Assembly: GCA_018398805.1 (NCBI GenBank)
Contig: JAGFBZ010000855.1
Location: 2,976,001 to 3,040,000 of the forward strand
Direction of reading: 5' to 3'
DNA: 64,000 nucleotides
DNA from: Hirundichthys speculiger
Taxonomy: Eukaryota > Chordata > Actinopteri > Beloniformes > Exocoetidae
Part shown: piece by piece, positions 14,101-26,205 of the stretch
Layout of the letters: each line of letters opens with the position of its first letter
How positions within the stretch are numbered: position 1 is the first letter of the stretch
Translations under genes and position numbers: made by a program
The notes under the pieces: generated by a model
Told to the model about the DNA's origin: nothing
The model's input: the letters and a program-made list of their open reading frames with translations, nothing else
Database searches by the model: none

Positions 14101-17100
14101 TGTACGATCGGGGCCTTGGTGCTCACCTCCTTTGGAGTCATGTTATCTCTTCATCTCATCTCCTAGTTGCAGTGGAAGGAGGCACCAAGCGCACAGTTCT
14201 CAGTGAGCTATGAAGGTCTTCTCCCACTCTTTCCCTGTTTAAAGACTGCAACAGAAGTATGTGCAGCTAAGACTGCTGCTTAATTAGAGGGAACAGTAGA
14301 AACGCAAATATTGATCTCTGGGGATGAAATCGGTTCATGTCATTGTCTTCATTTGAACAAGTTCTTCCCTTCCCTTCATATTTCTGGCAGATTAGCAAAC
14401 AAAACCACTCTGCACATTTAAAAATGATTTATTCTGATACAATATTTTTGGGCAAAAAATCTTATCTTGTTAGAACTAATTCAATCATACGGTCACAAAT
14501 ATTTGTCGATGTAACTACAGCAATTGATATCACTACATTGCTGATAGCCTCGGTGTATTTATTTATTTATTTATTAGTTAGTCCCTAGGCACACTTTGTA
14601 TTGAACCTACAAAAAATCCTTTTTTCTTTCTTATTTTTTTATGCAACATTTATTCTTGTATTTACAAGGCTATTTTGGTGTTTTGCTCATTTCGTTGTTG
14701 TTGCCATGGCTGCATGCCACTTACCAGCAGCAAACGCTGCCTTTTGTGAATTAAGTTTAAATAAATCTCTCCTTATTCGGGAGATCTTAGAGCTAGGCAA
14801 ATATAGTTATATCAGACAGACGTCCCTGCTAAGGTTACCCATGGAAAGTAAGAACTGTTGGTGATTTTTGTTGGTGTCATACAGAAGCTGTAGCTCGCTT
14901 TTTGCCCTGACACTGCTCAGCCTGTGTTGGGACCAATGATGCTGAAATAATAAGCCATACAGTTTCATTTTCTAAGAAAATGAGTCTATTTTGTGAGAAA
15001 AATCCAACATGAAAGATTTAAAGAAGTTGTTCTGGGCCAAAGCCTGTATTACCTTGGCAATTACCTCCAAATATTTTTGGCAAAGAAAAGTCTTCCAGGT
15101 TGCTGCTCGGCTAATTATTCCATAATTGTTCTTGGTGGTCTGTTGTTGATGTCTTCCACGGAGCTTTGTGCGGCACTGCATGAAATATTTAACAGATGGG
15201 CCGTCTTGTTCTGCATGTTCTGGTCAACTAAATTACCTTTTTCACTGCTGCATTGTTCACACACATAGATACAATACAAGCATGCTGTTTATTAATCCAA
15301 GTGGTGCTGAAATTTGGTGTATGCCACAGTAGGGGAGTTTGTGGTCTCTGTTGGTGTTCCAGCTCAGGTAGCTTTAGCACAGATTTATTTGATTTCAGAT
15401 TCTTTTTACTCTGTTTAGTTTAAAAAAAAATATTTTTTTTAACTTTTCAGGAACAAACAGGCATTTTTTTTTCATCTTTCTTTCACAAACTGTACCACAA
15501 TGGATTATTAAAACATTTATTTGTAATGGGGATCAAGAGGAAGGATTGAGAAGCAGGAACTATCATCTGGATTTATGGAAATCAGTACAATAGAAACCAG
15601 GCATGACCAGGGGTGGTGAGGTGGGGAACTATATCCGCTCTTGTTTCAGTCTTCTGAGAGAATAACCACATTGTCAGCAGATACGCTTATCCTTCTTTTG
15701 CCCCCGTTTTAATTTATGAATAATGGATTTAGTGGTCGTTCCTATATCCTCCCCTCCATAATTACCAGTCAATATTACTAAGTTCTCACAGAGATGCGCA
15801 GAGATTTTAACTCATTATTGGCTGAGAAGCATTTGGCATTCAAGTCAAATCGTCTAAGAACTATGTGTTTTTTCTTCATTGCTCTCAGGGTAGAGTTACT
15901 GGCCGGTCTCTTTAGTCACATGAGATGAGTCATTTAGTTACATGAGATACTGTATATTCAAGCTGAGCACTCTAAACAGAGTCTTGGGTCATGGGTAGTT
16001 TATTTGACAACTTCATCATAGGAAATTGATTTATGTGTGTATAAATGTGCATGTGCATGGAAGTATTTCTGCATTTCTCTGCCATTACTGGAGCTCTGCA
16101 ATAATGGCATCAGAGCTCCCCAATGTAAGAGCAAATATTGCGTGACATGTCAGCAGCCTACATGTGCAGCACACTTCATACATAGAGATCAAATAAACAG
16201 GCACATGTTGTTCCATTGTCCACTTCCATCCCTCAGGTAAGCACATGAGGTGAAAGGGCACCCCTGAATCTGTGGCCTCATTCTGCTCAGTTTATCAGCC
16301 ATGCAACATTCTTGCCTCAGGAGAGAACAAAGATGTTGCACAGTGAAGGTTGAGTTTTGTTTATGTTGGGGTAAATGCTGTACCATAGAAGAGGAGTTAA
16401 ACTTTACAGCTTGCTCAGTTGGTTTTTCAAGTTGATGGTAAGAGCACTGATTTGCTTTTCCCAAAAGAGCGACGCAAACACATTGAGAACACTAATGAAA
16501 AGAACATGCAAGGATTAAATCATTTTCTTGTCTGCATCTCCTTCCCTTTGCCCAGCTTTAATAAATCAGTTATGCTTGAAGTGGCCTCTTCTCCTTAACT
16601 CTTCAGTTTATCAGGACATTTTGCAAAATAGCCCAGTGGCTGACAATGAGTTGCTATAAAAGGCATAGAAAATTGCTTTGGGAATTCTGTGTCTCTGCTG
16701 GATCCAGACTGAGCTTAAAACTTAAAGTTTTACTCCAGCATCACGACCGGCTCTTTATACAGGCGTTAACAGGTCCAAACCCTCAACATTAACGGTGTAC
16801 AGCGCGTTGCACAGCCGATGGTCACATGTGGTTATGGAGGTGGGTGTTGCATGTCACATGCTCCACTTTATACAGTTGACTTTGGGGAGAAGAAAAAAAA
16901 ACAAGTGTAAGAGATGATCTCATTCAGTAAGAATAAAACATGTTTGTTGTGAGCGCAGTTTCTGATGTTGTAAAGGTTGTAGAGATGTTGTCCAAGTGCT
17001 GTCTCATTGTACAAAGCTTCAGAAGGGGGCACCTCTGTTATTAATGCCATGTCACTTTGTGCCCACTCTTTGAGCCATGTAGTAATTTCTGAGGCAATTA

Positions 17101-18613
17101 CAGGCTAGAATGCTGCTGTTATTCATATGGAAATGCAACTGCTATTGAGTGCCAGTGTCACCTACTACAATTTTTTTTAGTCGGCTGCAGCATAAATCAA
17201 TGCACAGCCAGCCAATCTGTTTTTTTTTTTTTTTTGATTCTCTCAATAACCTCACAAACCCCAACTGTTGCAGTCATTATTACTCTCCACCAATTGACCA
17301 CAACATTAAAATCACTGAATAACACAGATTACTTCTTTACCTCGACTTGTCAAAGGGTGAGATAGATATTTGCTGCAAGTGAATGGGTCACTTCTCAAGA
17401 GTGCTGTTTTGGAAACAGGATAAGTGGGTAAGCATAAGGATCTGAGGTCTGTTGAATCAAGCTTTCTCAAGGATTTGCTGGAAAAATAAATTTGATCCAA
17501 GGATGGAAAGTAATCTCAAGGGCTGATAACACAATACATTTGAAAGGACCATGTGGAGACTGTGCCCAGATGTGTCAAAGCTGTTTTGCAGCTTGAGGGA
17601 AAAAAAAAAGAAAGAAAATGGCCTGAAGCCATGTGGGGGGTGTTTTAAAGTTGTGGTTTATCACCGTATTTCCAAGTTTAAAGTAATTGTTTGATCATTA
17701 CCGCTTCATGAAATCTTAATAGGTGCTGCCAATTAGAGACAAAGTAATGGCGTAAGTCAGGAACTTATGATGCCATTGGTCTTAAATAGATGGTCACAAC
17801 CTCTGTCATATTTAATTTTCAAAATCATTTTATACTAAAAATTATCACTGCTTAGAAATTATTTACGAAGGTATACAAGTATAATGTGATTGACTAGGAA
17901 GAGGTGCAGGGCTGACATTATATCACAGATACCTGACAGAAAGTCTTGCTATCTCTTAGCCTCACCACTGACTTTCTTGTTCATCCTGGGAAGACGAGAA
18001 GGCAGCGGCAGGAGGAGTGACGCAGTGAACTGGTCACCCACGAGGCCTTATCTGCTTGTCGTATTATTTCACCACAAAGAACCGCAGAGAGCATATCTCA
18101 CACCTATCTCTCTGATAAGGACTGCTGCCACAAACAAAAAATAAAAGACAAAACAGCGGGTGTGCACGTACAAAATAACAAAGCAGAGCAGCACTCCCTA
18201 ATGTGTTGGCCTTTTATTACCTTTCCCTGCAAGATGACAGATAAAAACCTAAAGACGATAAAGGAGGGAAAGACTGAAGGCAAGTTGAAGAAAAGAGAAC
18301 GAATTAAACTGGCTAAGAAACAGAAAAAGAAAAAAAGGAAACTAGCGATCGTGAAGGAACTGAAATATTTCATTAAAAGTAGATTTCTGTTTTTCGTACA
18401 GAGGGAGAAGATGATAACATGAAATGAAGGAGGTGGTAGTATGAAGCCTGAAAAAGGACTTGATACAACATGCAAAAGACGAGAGCTTTTATCCATGAGA
18501 GTGAGTTTCTTGGAAGGTACTGGCAGGTTTACACATGCATGGCTGATGAAAACATGTCCCTCTGCTACGCCTTCTGACACACACACATATTCACCAATAT
18601 TGTTTGCATGTTA

Positions 18614-18662
18614 GAGTGTGTGTTAGTGTGTGTGTGTGTGTGTGTGTTTGTGTGTGTGTGTG
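18614..18662. repeat. (GT)n microsatellite
   Basis: Interrupted GT dinucleotide tract of about 49 bp in the large intron, with one TTAG and one TTTG interruption. Likely length-polymorphic. Confidence 0.95.
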
Positions 18663-19916
18663 CCCACCTCACTGTTTGAAATTGTATAACGTATTTAACC
18701 ATGTCTTTTCTTAGCAAGCTAACCGGGCATGCAAGCAAGATCTAAGTGACCTTGCAGACACTTGCAGTGGGAGATGAGACACGTTGCTGATGCTCAGGCT
18801 TTATTTTTTGATAGATGTTTTTTTTTTTTCTTAAGGTTATGTGACACTCAGCAGCAGGAAGTGACAAAACAGTTTCAAAAGAATTGTTGAGGAACAGCAT
18901 GCTACACCCGCATCCTCCTCCTGTTCCCTCTCTCAGCTCTACGCTCCACTAGGCGGAGTTGCAGGCCAGCTTGGGCGTAAAGATGCAAACCGTTCTAATG
19001 CACAACATTTATCATTGTGGCAGTAGTACTTGGCTCCCTGGCCTGATCAGTCCCTGTGCTATAAACCAGCGCTCCAGAAGAACGCTGATTCAGGAAGGAC
19101 CTAAGATCAGATCGGTATTCTACCATCTAGCAAGAGCTGTATTGGTCCAACCATATGATATATCGTTGTCATTGTGGTATTGCAAACACATGTTAAAGGA
19201 CTTCAGTACACTTAAATCCTCCGTTTATTGTTATTATCTCTGATAAATTGAAAATAACTTAATTTGTAGAAAACGCTGACTGTGGAAATGAAAGTCCTTC
19301 AGTAATGGTTGGCAAATCTCGGCTCTGATTGTCAGGATAAGCTGGTTCGAGTTAGCCTTTGATTCCTCAATAAATTACTGGATACCTTGATGTACAGTCT
19401 TTATCAAAAAAGCTGTATTTCTGCACAAGAAACCACTACTCTACAGCTGTGTTTGTAATTGTTTCCATGGACATCCATCAGTCCTGCTGCACAGACGCCA
19501 TGAAAATTAGACCACTTAACTTTTTGCAACTCATTTTGCATTTTATTTCTGTAAACAATAATAAAATAAACATATCCCATATGTTAAGACAAAATGAGTT
19601 GTTGCTTACTTGTAACTTTGATTTATTGGGAGCTGCAAGACCAAGAGCAACAATCTTATGGTATAAACATAATGGTTTCCATCATCAGAAAATCACTCAC
19701 AGATTACCAGCGGGTCTTGGGAAAAAAAAAAAAAAAACGGAGCAAGCGGCAGCAGGGGGCAGGTTGATTGTTTTCATGATCTCCAAGTTCTGATCAGGTG
19801 ACCAAATTTTGAGAGTATTTATTTTCCACTGAGCGAAGTGCATTGTTGTTAGACAGCAGTCACGTTCAAGGTCATGCTGCTTATACAGCCTTCTCTGTAG
19901 GCATTAGTGGTGGCTT

Positions 19917-20160
19917 AATTAAGTTCAACATCTAGACAAGTTCTTTCAAACTCCCACAATACCACAATGCCCTGCGTTGTAGTTTGCTTCTTACATTTGG
20001 TTCCTTGAAGCAGACTGAGACCTACATTTTTACGTTGACCAGAGTTTGCTTCTTTGGTCCACAGCAGTCTGTTTGCGCATTCACACCTCCCCAAACAAAC
20101 TGGACTTTCCAAGCAAACGAAGCAGACCAACCAGGACTGGTGTGAACACACCTTAAAAGT
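19917..20160 (-). repeat. Probable degenerate MITE (ACACCAGTCC.. family)
   Basis: Reverse-complement sequence starts AAGGTGTGTTCACACCAGTC and includes GGTCTGCTTCGTTTGCTTGG and AACTACAACGCAGGGCATTG. These resemble a dispersed fish repeat rich in GGTCCGC/GTGTGAA motifs. The left flank carries TTAATTAA. Boundaries and class are uncertain. Confidence 0.4.
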
Positions 20161-20380
20161 CCTCAGCCAGTTCATGAATTTCAGTTAAAAGTCCACACAC
20201 TATCTCCAACTCAGTTACTTGTCGTTAGTTGATGTTACCATCTAGGCCAGCCACTCACTTATTTCATTCTTTGAGTTGCTCAGTTTGTTCATGAATGACA
20301 AATCACCTTGCATCTAATTTGACAGAAAGCTAAAAGGCTATTTCACTGCTTTTGAGAGTATTGACACCATCTTAGATATA

Positions 20381-21044
20381 CAGTGAACCCTCACACTTCA
20401 CGGTTATCTGCCGTAATCGGCAGTAGAATGCGCCGCGACATCTGTCCTCTCACTCGCAATTCCTCCAGGGTGGGCGGCGGCTTTACAGAGAGTGGCGATG
20501 CTGCCATCTGGAGGATCGGAACACTAACTACGATGTTCAAAACTGAGGAGCATTTATTTTGATGCTCTGCCTAGCAACCTCAATGACACATATTTGACCC
20601 AACTGACGTCTATAGACGTCAATGGCAATAAATAACTTAACTTCAAAATGGCACTAAATCACTGAAATAAGTAAGCGATATTTAGAACTGACGAACGGAA
20701 ACACCAAGTGTATCAGCGTTAAACTCAGCTTTGTCTCACAAGAGCAAGAGATGGGAGATGCAGGGACGCGTATCAGCCAATTAGCGTACAGACCACCGAC
20801 GCCACAGTAATGCCCGTCATAGGAGCCAATCACAGGCCTCGATTCTTGTTCATGGTGCATCCCATGTAGGCTCTTGTTGTTTTCTGAGACTCTTTCTTGA
20901 TGTGATGTGTTTCACTTCAGCCTCGCACGCTTCGTTTGAATTTTCTTTTTGATTTAAAAAATTTTTTGGGGGATTTTTTTTTTCTCAATGAATATTTTTG
21001 TAACCTCCGCGATTGCTGAGACCGCGAACTGTGAGGGTTCACTG
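20381..21044. mobile_element. Mariner-like non-autonomous element (MITE) with TA flanks
   Basis: The left end CAGTGAACCCTCACACTTCA continues CGGT, and the right end is the inverted copy (ACCGCGAACTGTGAGGGTTC then ACTG). The termini match at 22 of 24 positions. Both ends abut TA (20379-20380 and 21045-21046), the target duplication expected for the Tc1/mariner superfamily. The 664-bp interior has no transposase frame, so the copy is non-autonomous. The truncated element ending at 1750 has a related terminus. Confidence 0.85.
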
Positions 21045-24000
21045 TAGTTCCAATCAAAAACCACAAATTTGAACTCCAACATGGATTAAGTGACCTTAGA
21101 TAGTAAAGACTATCCTTCATAATGTATTAGACAAAGAGATTTTTACTCAACATATCCACCTACTGCAGAGCTTGAAATTTTCAGATATGATCAAAGCACA
21201 TAATCTGGAAAAGAAATGAAAGATGTATCTTAATTATGGACCTGTTTAGGATGCTGAGTTTATAAGAAACAGTTATGGTAGTGAGTTATGTAATGTTATG
21301 GCGGGGTTAGTCCCATATTGCCCTTCTGTTATTTCAGTATGCCCACCCTAATGTAACTGGAACTGGCCCTGACAAAAATAGTGCTGACTATTTCTAACTA
21401 GTTATGTAATAAACCACCACAGATTTTTATACCAAGAAAAAATGTATAGAAAGTTAAAATATGTCAGAACCTTTTTACTAAAGCTGACTGATCTGTATAG
21501 ATCAGTTATTTACAGTAGCTGTTAGTAATTACAGTAGATTGTCGGTAGTGCAAGAACATTTAGGTCATATGTGTTACCAAAATGGGTACCATTCAAAATG
21601 TGGCATTTAAGAACTCATAAAATGTATTTGTGGTGGTATCTTGAAATGGCCGTCAAGTCCTGTAACACTTCCATCAGTTCATTTTTCAACACCCCCGGGC
21701 AGAAATCAGAGTTATAGTTGCCTGTGAAGGACAGATCCCATGGCAGATTTGAATTTGTGTATTTATGTTTGTGTGGCCTTGTGCATGTCAGTATTTGTGA
21801 ATTGTTCAATAAACTCATCACAGGCCTCATAAAAAAAGCTGACATTCACAGCAATGCACAAAGGTCAAGGAGCTGGACCTGATGAGATCATGATGGAAGG
21901 AAAGGCTGCTTTCGTGCAACCATGTCAGAAAAAATTGGAAAGGAAATACAGTATGTGAAATGAAAAATAACATGGGCTTAAGTACATATTCACATACAGT
22001 GTAAAGAAAATTTCTGCCTGCACTGGCCACTTAGACTAATGATTTATTAAACATCCAGACAGTGGATGATAAGGCTAATGTGGACAGAGAGTCTGATGAA
22101 ATAGATCTAATTAAAACTCCCAGAGTGGGACCATGGCGTATGTGTCTGCCGACCTACACAGACTGGGCACAGCCATGTCCTCATTAGTGCCAACAATGTC
22201 ACCAGACCTCATAGACATACATCCCGAAAATGTAATTGAGAGCAAAAAGTCTCCTTTTCTCTGTTCTCTGAAATTATCCTGGTTTTGAAACCAAGTCCCA
22301 GCTGTAAACTTGAGCTGTGTCTAGAGATGAAGTTAATGAAGACACTAACACAGAGATGAGGGAGCCATCAACCTTTGAAGGAATCCCAGTTCTGTGTGAA
22401 AGTGTTGCCAGATTGGCAGCTGAACCTTTTGGGCTCCTCATACTTTTGATGAAACACTGAAACTGGGGAGGAAGAGCTGACAGACGCACTCCCTTCAGCA
22501 AAGTTCTGGCCTTTTTTTTTCTGCTTTGTTTTTGACTTTGTTAGATCTGTGAAATTGTGTGTTTGCCTGTGTAAGAATGAGGGTGAAGCTAAAAGAGAGT
22601 CAAAGAAAGAGTACGTCTGCACACCTGCCTCTGTGTGTGGGTTCTGGGTGAGCAGTCATCTGATGAACTGTCTTTCCTCTACTGAGGCTCTTGGTCGGTC
22701 CAGCCAGTGAGATCCTGTAGTTGTTGTGTTGGTTAACAGTGCTCATCCCCCAGCACCACAACTCACAGAGCAGCAGTAAGAGGTTGACAGACCCTAATGG
22801 AAACGTCATCATCTAGATAAATGATGGCCTGGCTTTGATGAGAGCAGGAGTTATGGGAGGTGTATAGTAAAAGAACCATTTCCAATCGGTTCAGAAACCA
22901 ATTTAAGGGCACTGAATGAAGACAGACGCTGTCATAGACAAACTGAAAAGTTGACAGTCACTCTAAGCTCTTTTTTCCCCTCTTTTTTGTCAGGTAAATG
23001 GTCATTTCAAAACAGCCCTCCGTAGCCCTGCTTTGACAGGGATAGGCAGTACCTCAAACTCAAAGCCTGATTTGGAAATTAAAAGTCCGCTGTGCATTTC
23101 TCTGGAGCTAAGCTTTTAAATTGCAGCCATGCTGTGAATGTTTACTGACTGAGGCGGGGCTTATAGAATAGTATGCACTCAGTCTGTTGTGTTTTTCCAG
23201 AACCAGGTGATGGCACTTACTGTGATAATTTGTGAAAATCGGTTAAAAAAAAGTGAGCTCTGCTTGGAATAACAACATTTAGCATAAAAAGATGTTGTTG
23301 CATCAGGTGAATCTGGTCCTGTGTTGAAGGTTCTTAAGTTAGGCAAGAAAAAAAATAATGGGGGTTTGTCTGGCTTCAACAAACTTAAACAAATATTGTA
23401 TGTTTGAGAATCATTGGTCTCCCCTGACTGACAAGAGGCAGAAAAATAATACAGGAACCATCAGAGTGGTGCTGCAGGACAGACAAGCAAACCTTCCCTC
23501 TGCCTCATGAGTACAGGATGCATTATCTGCCAACAAATGTGACATGTGCAACCAACAAATACAAGCAAAACATGCAGTCTGCCATGGCTGTTTTGGTCTG
23601 GGGCTTGACAAATCATGGGCAGTTTGCATTTGAATTCTGCTCAATGTTAGGTCCAGCACCAACTAGGAGCTGCAGTACCAAAAGTATGCTCTCTCCAGAG
23701 TGTAATAAATTCTAACATCTAAACCAAATCATAGATATGATTATGGTAATGCAACCTATATAAATAAGCATAATGAGCATATAAGCATATTTTCCAACTG
23801 CAAAATATAGTATATGCTTTCATATACGTGTTGCCTTTATTGTCCCATTCCTTTGCCCAATTCACACGAGGAGGTGTTGCTTGTGCAGACATTTATGCAT
23901 ATACATTTGCATATTTATTACACAAAACCTTCACAAGGGATATTGCCTTAGATGTACACAATGCACTTGAATGAACACACCTCCTTTGATGGTTGTAAAA

Positions 24001-26100
24001 TAATTGCATTGTCAAAAAGTGTAACTGTCAAAAATGGAATGTAGTTCCTCTGCTGGAAAAGGATTTAAAAGCATTTACTTGGTTACTTGTTTGCATATGG
24101 CTGGACATTTGAGGAAAGATGAAAATGATATTTTTATCTGACTATTAAAAAAAAAAAAAAAAAAAAACATCAGAACAAGTAGACATGGTGGCTCAATTTC
24201 CCTGTTAGCTGAAATTCTTAGTTTGTCTGCATTTACCCTACTTCTTAAACATGATATGACGAGTGTGCTTCTCTAACAATGAGTGACAGTAACTTCTTTT
24301 GTTTTGTGCTCTGATCTTTATTTCATATCTTTATGAAATCCTTTTGATATCACCATCCTGTCAAGAAGTCTGAGTTTGTCAGAGAGACGAGTAAGACAAG
24401 GGAGACAGCAATCTTACATAAGTTCCTTATAGTTTCAAAGGCTAAAATGTGTACAGTCAAAAAAGACAGATCGTTGCCAGTTTCATCAGCCTCCCCATTA
24501 TGTGCCTTCTTTTCACTTTCTTTACTGGAACATGCAGTGTGTCACGATAACTGAGTCCAATTTTGTTTCTCTTTCTTGTTCCATCTCTGCTCCTACAGTA
24601 TCTGTCTTTATCTCTCTCTGGAACTATTAGAAGATTAATCAGGCTGTCTTGGCGCTTCTTAGAGTCTCTGCTGATAGGACTCTTCCACAGTAGAGGCTGG
24701 TGGGTGGGTGGCAGCATTTAGAACATGCTTGCACTTTGATCTGTTTAGTGGATTTACAAAATTGCACTTCCTGATCCTTGTCAAAGTGGTGAAGGGGTAG
24801 AATAGTGAAAGAGAGATGTTAGGTGATATTTTCCTAGCTAGTGTAAATGTAAAACAAGCTTCTTCTTTTTTTTTAAGAAAATTTGAAGCTGGTAGAAGCC
24901 CACATATCTCTGAGTTTCTGTACTTTTCAACAGTAATTAGAGTCCTTCATCTTTTCATGAATATTCTAGCCTCCTCTTTAAGGTACAAATAGGACATGAC
25001 TCCTCTGTGTCCTCCACATTGTCAGTATAATGGCCACAAAGCAACGTGTCCTGTGTAACTGCCACCCTACCACACACAAAATGCTATGTCAACTCAGCTT
25101 AATTAGCGGCAAGGATAACAACTTGTAGTGAGTAATTGTTTTTAATTATGCAATTTTACCGCTTCTACAAACAAGATCAGTGTCTGTTGGCTGCATCAGA
25201 GGCAGTCAGTAAGGAATCCTTTAACGTCAATTTTCACCTCTGAGCTGAAGAAAGGGTGAATCAACGTGCAGAAGCTGAAAAGATAAAATTAAATCCAATT
25301 TCCATTAGCATGATAAAATGATTACACCACATCAGAAAGTGCCCGATAGGAAAGCATGAAAATCTAAGCTCATGTGCATATGCCTCCAGCACCCACTAAC
25401 AGCGATGCATCTCTGTGTGAAAATCAGTGTGCCACACACATACTTTCCTCTTGCTCCCCTTCCAGAATGTGCACACACATAAATTCATGTTCACATAAAT
25501 GCAGAGATATAAAGAATCTATTGAGCCATCACATGGATTAATGTTTGGTAGAGTGAGCTTGAATTTGCTCTCTCCATAACAAGACTGCACATTTCTTCCT
25601 CTGCTTGGATATCCAGCCTCCATTGCCATGTTACACCTGGATGGCTCTGCTAATGGAAGCATTTTATCAGACTTGCAAGCAAGATGGCCTGGCACGGCCA
25701 TCCCTTTTTATCACGCATAAAACCTTATTCTCAGATTCGATGCTCATTTTAGCCCTGTGACCCCTCCATCAGGGCAACTGCACTGCATACACACTAACAC
25801 AAACCATGCAGGATGCTTGATGATGCACCAAGTGTGACATTTATATTTAGACAAAATACCAATGGGGATGCAGATGCATTCAGTGGTGTTTATTGCGACT
25901 CATGCCTTTTATAGTCCTTTCTGCAGAAATCAATATATACCTACTGATATTCTGAGTTCTATAATCAGTCCTTAGGAGACAGTTGGTTGATGATGATAAT
26001 GATATTACATCTTTGGTGTACGATGTATGAGTTTTAATTCTCAATTCAATCTATTCACAAACAAGAAAACTAAGATATTTTAAAATGACAGCTAATAGTA

Positions 26101-26205
26101 CCGTATCGGCCCAAATATAGGACGATATTTTAATTCTAGAAATCATATTCTCAAAAATAGAGGTTGTCTTACAATCAGAGTCGTCCTATATTCGGGCCAG
26201 TATGA
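26101..26205. mobile_element. Short palindromic MITE-like repeat
   Basis: Left arm 26101-26125 (contains CGGCCCAAATATAGGACGA) and right arm 26181-26205 (contains TCGTCCTATATTCGGGCC) are inverted copies with a few differences, separated by 55 AT-rich bases. A terminal sequence of the CCGTAT..GGCCC(A/G)AATATAGGACGA type is familiar from dispersed vertebrate MITEs. No coding capacity. Confidence 0.7.

Noticed and set aside
18104..18586. 160-codon open frame on the minus strand
   Set aside because: Low-complexity Phe/Ser/Leu-rich translation of an A-rich stretch, with an overlapping frame on the other strand; no domain, no splice context, inside the intron.
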